Shown here one piece after another: positions 8,385-11,413 of a stretch of 11,413 nucleotides of DNA. The notes below the pieces were generated by a model that saw only the letters and a program-made list of their open reading frames with translations, had not been told where the DNA came from and searched no databases. The position numbers and the translations under genes were made by a program. Location: positions 1 to 11,413 of the forward strand of contig QAXH01000525.1 in assembly GCA_004335635.1 (NCBI GenBank), in the 5' to 3' direction. Every line of letters starts with the position of its first letter. Position 1 is the first letter of the stretch. Origin of the DNA: Chloromonas sp. AAM2. Taxonomy: Eukaryota > Chlorophyta > Chlorophyceae > Chlamydomonadales > Chlamydomonadaceae.

Positions 8385-9688
8385 CGCATCATCTGCGATG
8401 TTTGGATGGAGGTACATCGCGAACGTGCGGCGACCGGTGCTTGCACCATAAGAGGTGTACCTGTGTATGCAGCTTGCATTGTGAATTTGTACACGCCTGG
8501 CACTAAACTTCTCTCGGCGTCGTGTGGGATGGTGTTGGCCACAATGTGTTCCATACACGGCATGGCTAGACGTGATGCATGATGACCTAGCCACTGCACG
8601 TACTTGCACCTGGTGGTTGGAGGACCTCCGTGACTTCTCACTGTGGGCTCCCCTGATGTAATCAATCACACGCCGTTGTTGCACACTGTTGTACTTGGCA
8701 ACCGGATGCATATCTCGACGCCTGCAGGCAGAGACAGTTTCCAAGACATGTACCTTGCAGCCTGAAGGCAAGTATTGATAACCTTCCAAGGGTTGTAATG
8801 CTTCCAATACCTTGCAGGCTCATTCAAGTCAGCATTGACTGGCTCCTCACCGCCGTTTGGCTTTCAGTAGTGCTGCTGGTGATGTTGGGAAGAGTGGTTG
8901 GGAAGAGTTGCAGGAAGTGGTTGAGGTTGATTGATTTCTTACATCAGGGAAGCCGTCAAAGGACACGGGACGGGATGTGTATCGCCCTGACCTACCCTGA
9001 GCAAGAAAGGAGAAAAAACGGAAGGAACAACGGCAGAAATAATAATAATTCTGCCCAAAGGCAGAAAAGGCAGAAACGAACAAGTCAGAAAGGAAGGCAA
9101 CCAGCCACAAAATACAGAAACAGAGCACAGAATGCGCAGGCAAGCCATGACAGCATGCGAAGAGCGCGTGAAGCGAGTCCATGCAGGCAATGCAAGTCCA
9201 TGTATTGTATTATGTATTATGTAGTGGCTGGTGATACAGATATGATACATGTGGAAACCCACATGCACCGAGTGTAAATGCTGGCAAGCTACGAAGGTGG
9301 CAGCCTGCAAGCATCTGATGATTGTGGGCAATTGTCGGTCCTTTTGATGCTGTGGTGTACACACCTTGCGCCACAAACTGTGGGACACTATCTGAAGCTT
9401 CATTTTTTGGAGGTGTTCAGTTTTGCTATCCCAGCGCAAACGGAAGCCAACCAGGTGTTTGTTCTTCCCACACTGTGCAGGTGGCCCTGGCTGGGGATCA
9501 GACACTGAGGCGACAACCTTACGGGTGCAGACCGCAACAACTGGCTCAAAGTCAGTGTGGATATGTTTGGTTTTATGTTCTCGTTCTTGGTCAATTAGTA
9601 TGTTTTGACATGCATGGCTTTGCGGAATAGCTAGCAGACTCACTAATTAGTGGTATCAGCGGATTCGTATCAACTGGTGTGCATACAG
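8385..9688. other. Spacer between AP2 unit A and unit B, with one copy of a roughly 200-nt repeat
   Basis: No firm gene was found in these 1.3 kb. TGTAA motifs, used as polyadenylation signals in green algae, occur at 8656, 8794 and 9273 and could end gene A. A 13-base tandem pair (GTTGGGAAGAGTG) lies at 8884-8909. The repeat copy at about 8934-9140 is listed separately. The stretch before unit B should hold equivalents of gene A exons 1 and 2 if the whole gene had been duplicated, but I cannot see them. An open frame through about 9322-9630 is discussed as a finding. Confidence 0.5.
8934..9140 (+). repeat. Dispersed/tandem repeat, copy 1
   Basis: About 200 nt closely resembling 11104-11300. 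Shared blocks include TTACATCAGGGA, CGCCCTGACCTACCCTGA, CAAGAAAGGAGAA, CCCAAAGGCAGAAAAGGCAG and CAGAGCACAGAA, in the same order. Compared with copy 2 it has a 5-base insertion (ACGGG doubled) and an extra A/T-rich stretch. That stretch forms a hairpin: GGCAGAA at 9032-9038 and TTCTGCC at 9049-9055. It sits about 690 nt beyond the exon-5 motif of gene A. Although one frame is open and Lys/Arg-rich, the indels against copy 2 argue against coding. Confidence 0.85.
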
Positions 9689-10807
9689 GCGTCCAGAGCG
9701 GGTTGAAAAGGTACAAAGCACCAGCTCCAGTCGATACAGGGGCGTGACATGGGACAAGTGGGGTCAGCAGTGGCTAGTGAGACCTGCAGACGTGTATGCG
9801 GGCACTTATCAGAAGGAGGAAGAGGCTGCTGCCGCCTCAGACGCTGCTGCCTTCACCATACGTGGCGGGTAAGTCAGATTGCACTTCAGACGCAAGCCGA
9901 GTTGATGACGCATTTATTTTGCAGATCTGCTGCTATGGCTTGCATTCCCTGCATGGCTGTCAGATGTTAGTGAGACGTTCAGGTTTGCGCATGCCTCACA
10001 TGCAGGAATGCAGAGCTCAACTTCCCAGAGCGATGGGCTGGTCTGTCCACAGAAGATGGTGTGTGTAGCAGCACTCCCAGCCATGTGTGCTATGCAGCGT
10101 CAGGGCAAGACACCAGCTTTTCTTACCTCTCGCATGCACGTCTGGCTCTACAGAGCTCATGCACTTTGCATGCTTTTGTTATCGCAGGACGAGCTTTGGC
10201 CATCCAGATCATTGGCGAGGATAAGGTTATCAAGCTGGAGAGTGTCAAGCAAGGGACACAGGTTCAGGTACTGCTCGAGTGCAGTTATGTCATGAACCTG
10301 ACAATCAATTTCTGAGGTTGCCGCCTTCCATTCCCAGCACCACTTTTGGAACAAGGGCTTCTGCACTCTCACCCCATGCGTTTTTCACGTCATGTCCACG
10401 GCTCGCAGGCCAAGCGCGTCTCTGTCCAGTCGTCATCAGAGCACGCAGGTGAGCCTGTTGTGATGCAGTTTGTGGAAGAGTATGGTTGTTGAGATTGTTC
10501 ACCATGCTAGTGTACCATCATGTTGATCAAAAGAAAAGCATAGCCCCATCAACCAATTGATAATACAACTCCAGACACCCATGCTGGCTTCTCCTTGCCT
10601 GTCGCCTTGACCCGAACTGCATGTATCGTTGAGCGATTACTGAACCTTACACAGTCCTACCTGTGTTGCTGGAGCAGTGCTGTCCAGTGTCCCGGTGATC
10701 ACTGGAGCCATGACTGCCGTTTGACCGGTTGCATGGCATTGCGTTGATATGTAGGTGACATCAGTGACGAGTCAGGCGGGGACGACACTTTCCCGGGCTC
10801 AGAGTGA
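9689..10807 (+). CDS. AP2/ERF-domain unit B, tandem duplicate of the second half of gene A (5' end not found)
   Basis: Exons 9689-9868, 10006-10058, 10188-10267, 10409-10448 and 10755-10807 join in phase. The protein is SSSRYRGVTWDKWGQQW, then TYQKEEEAAAASDAAA, GGRNAELNFPERWAGLSTED, GRALAIQIIGEDKV and an acidic end SDESGGDDTFPGSE. This is one AP2 domain (about 55 residues) followed by the same unrecognised tail motif as gene A. The first three exon borders have the same phases as exons 3-5 of A (AG|G, GG|G, G|GA). Differences from A: about five residues fewer between the domain tryptophan and the Glu-Glu-Ala-Ala segment, and ASD in place of AYD. The first base completes a codon started upstream, but no upstream exon with a matching end was found, and splicing straight from gene A exon 5 is out of frame. 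The last splice (GCAG|GTGAGC to GTAG|GT) is preferred; without it the frame stops at 10490-10492. It may be a separate gene, a second half of A, or a 5'-truncated copy. Confidence 0.72.
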
Positions 10808-10843
10808 GTCAAAGATTGCAAGATGTTACATCAGAGAAGGAAG

Positions 10844-10992
10844 GTATATACATGCTGGCAGGATAGGTGTACCCGGCAGGCAAGCCAGTTCTGAAGGGTT
10901 TGCGGCTGGTCAGTCCAGCCCATGGGATAAAGGTTGGACTAGAGGACAGGAGTTCGAGTATATTGCTTGGATAGGTGTATCATCAGGCAAGT
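10844..10992 (+). repeat. Pair of direct repeats of about 40 nt, spaced about 110 nt
   Basis: GGATAGGTGTA occurs at 10861-10871 and 10969-10979, each followed within five bases by CAGGCAAG. Each is preceded by a related GTATAT-TGCT block (around 10844 and 10958). The DNA between the copies is unrelated. Function unknown. Confidence 0.6.
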
Positions 10993-11103
10993 TGTCACAG
11001 GACATGGAGGTATGGTGACTGCTCTGACCCACCCTCAGGCAATGGCGTGACCACAACTGACCTCCCAGAAGGCTGTTTCTGGCTGTGAGTAGCTTGATCG
11101 ATT

Positions 11104-11300
11104 AATTTGTTACATCAGGGAGGCCGTCAAAGGGCACGGGATGTGTACCGCCCTGACCTACCCTGAACAAGAAAGGAGAAGAAAGGCAGGAACAAAAGCA
11201 TAAATAGGCCCAAAGGCAGAAAAGGCAGAAACGAACAAGGCAGAAAGGAAGGCGACTGGCTACAAAAGACAGGAACAGAGCACAGAAGGCGCAAAGCGTG
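11104..11300 (+). repeat. Dispersed/tandem repeat, copy 2
   Basis: This is the partner of 8934-9140, with the same blocks in the same order. ACATCAGGG starts at 11112 here and 8941 there, an offset of 2171 bases, close to the offsets of the duplicated AP2 exons (2027 to 2231). It lies about 300 nt beyond the stop of unit B. Similarity fades after about 11300, with scattered matches to about 11335. Confidence 0.85.
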
Positions 11301-11413
11301 CTAGTCCAAGCGTGTCAAGCAAGGTGTCCATGCATGCCATTTGGCCAAGATTTGGCCAAGATTCATGCGACCCGCTTTGGAGCAGCGATGGCTCCAGCCA
11401 TAGGCCCTGAGCA

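Larger units (their letters stand above)
10808..11413. other. Spacer downstream of AP2 unit B
   Basis: No gene recognised. It contains a pair of roughly 40-nt direct repeats, the second copy of the roughly 200-nt repeat, and an 11-base tandem pair (TTGGCCAAGAT, 11341-11362) near the right edge. It presumably includes the 3' untranslated region of unit B. Confidence 0.5.

Noticed and set aside
8177..8807. Overlapping minus-strand open frames opposite gene A's end and the following spacer
   Set aside because: No domain, no protein-like composition and no consistent splice borders; part is the shadow of the coding strand.
8798..9277. Long Lys/Arg-rich open frame over repeat copy 1
   Set aside because: Copy 2 has a 5-base deletion and other indels that break the frame, so the open frame reflects purine-rich composition.
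10448..10492. Unspliced C-terminus of unit B ending at TGA 10490-10492
   Set aside because: CAG|GTGAGC is a consensus donor, and splicing to 10755 gives an in-phase, coding-like acidic end; kept only as an alternative.
11341..11363. Tandem TTGGCCAAGAT pair
   Set aside because: Only two copies of a partly palindromic 11-mer at the window edge; nothing further can be supported.

Overview
The window is nuclear DNA of a eukaryotic alga, most likely a chlorophyte of Coccomyxa/Chlorella type. Its genes are rich in introns with GT-AG borders and introns of roughly 70-470 nt. Exons are more GC-rich than the TG/CA-rich introns and spacers. One gene encodes a plastid-type pyruvate dehydrogenase E1-alpha with an N-terminal transit peptide, and another encodes plant-type AP2 DNA-binding domains. 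The genus is inference only.

Layout, left to right. (1) 1-2121, minus strand: the 5' part of an unrecognised multi-exon gene running off the left edge. Four exons join in phase, and the start looks like a mitochondrial presequence. (2) 2122-2869: a head-to-head spacer, probably a shared promoter region. (3) 2870-6368, plus strand: a complete seven-exon gene for the plastid pyruvate dehydrogenase E1 alpha subunit (403 residues), the best-supported call here. (4) 6369-7086: spacer with no recognised gene, ending in what looks like a decayed copy of the next gene's first exon. (5) 7087-8384, plus strand: AP2-domain gene 'A', with a degenerate AP2 repeat, a linker of AINTEGUMENTA/AP2 double-domain type, a good AP2 repeat and an unrecognised conserved tail. 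Its fourth intron contains a stray exon of an SLC37-type sugar-phosphate/glycerol-3-phosphate transporter. (6) 8385-9688: spacer with the first copy of a roughly 200-nt repeat. (7) 9689-10807, plus strand: AP2-domain unit 'B', a diverged tandem duplicate of the second half of A with matching exon borders and phases. (8) 10808-11413: spacer with the second copy of the repeat, at the offset expected if it travelled with the AP2 duplication.

The pyruvate dehydrogenase gene is a housekeeping gene (acetyl-CoA supply for plastid fatty-acid synthesis) with no visible functional link to the AP2 locus. The AP2 locus is the unusual part: a tandem duplication of about 2.0-2.2 kb, a conserved C-terminal module that I cannot name, and a foreign transporter exon inserted in an intron of only one copy, where its inclusion would shift the frame and truncate the protein. 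I found no tRNA, rRNA, CRISPR or intact transposon. All exon borders were read by eye and have not been checked against transcripts.
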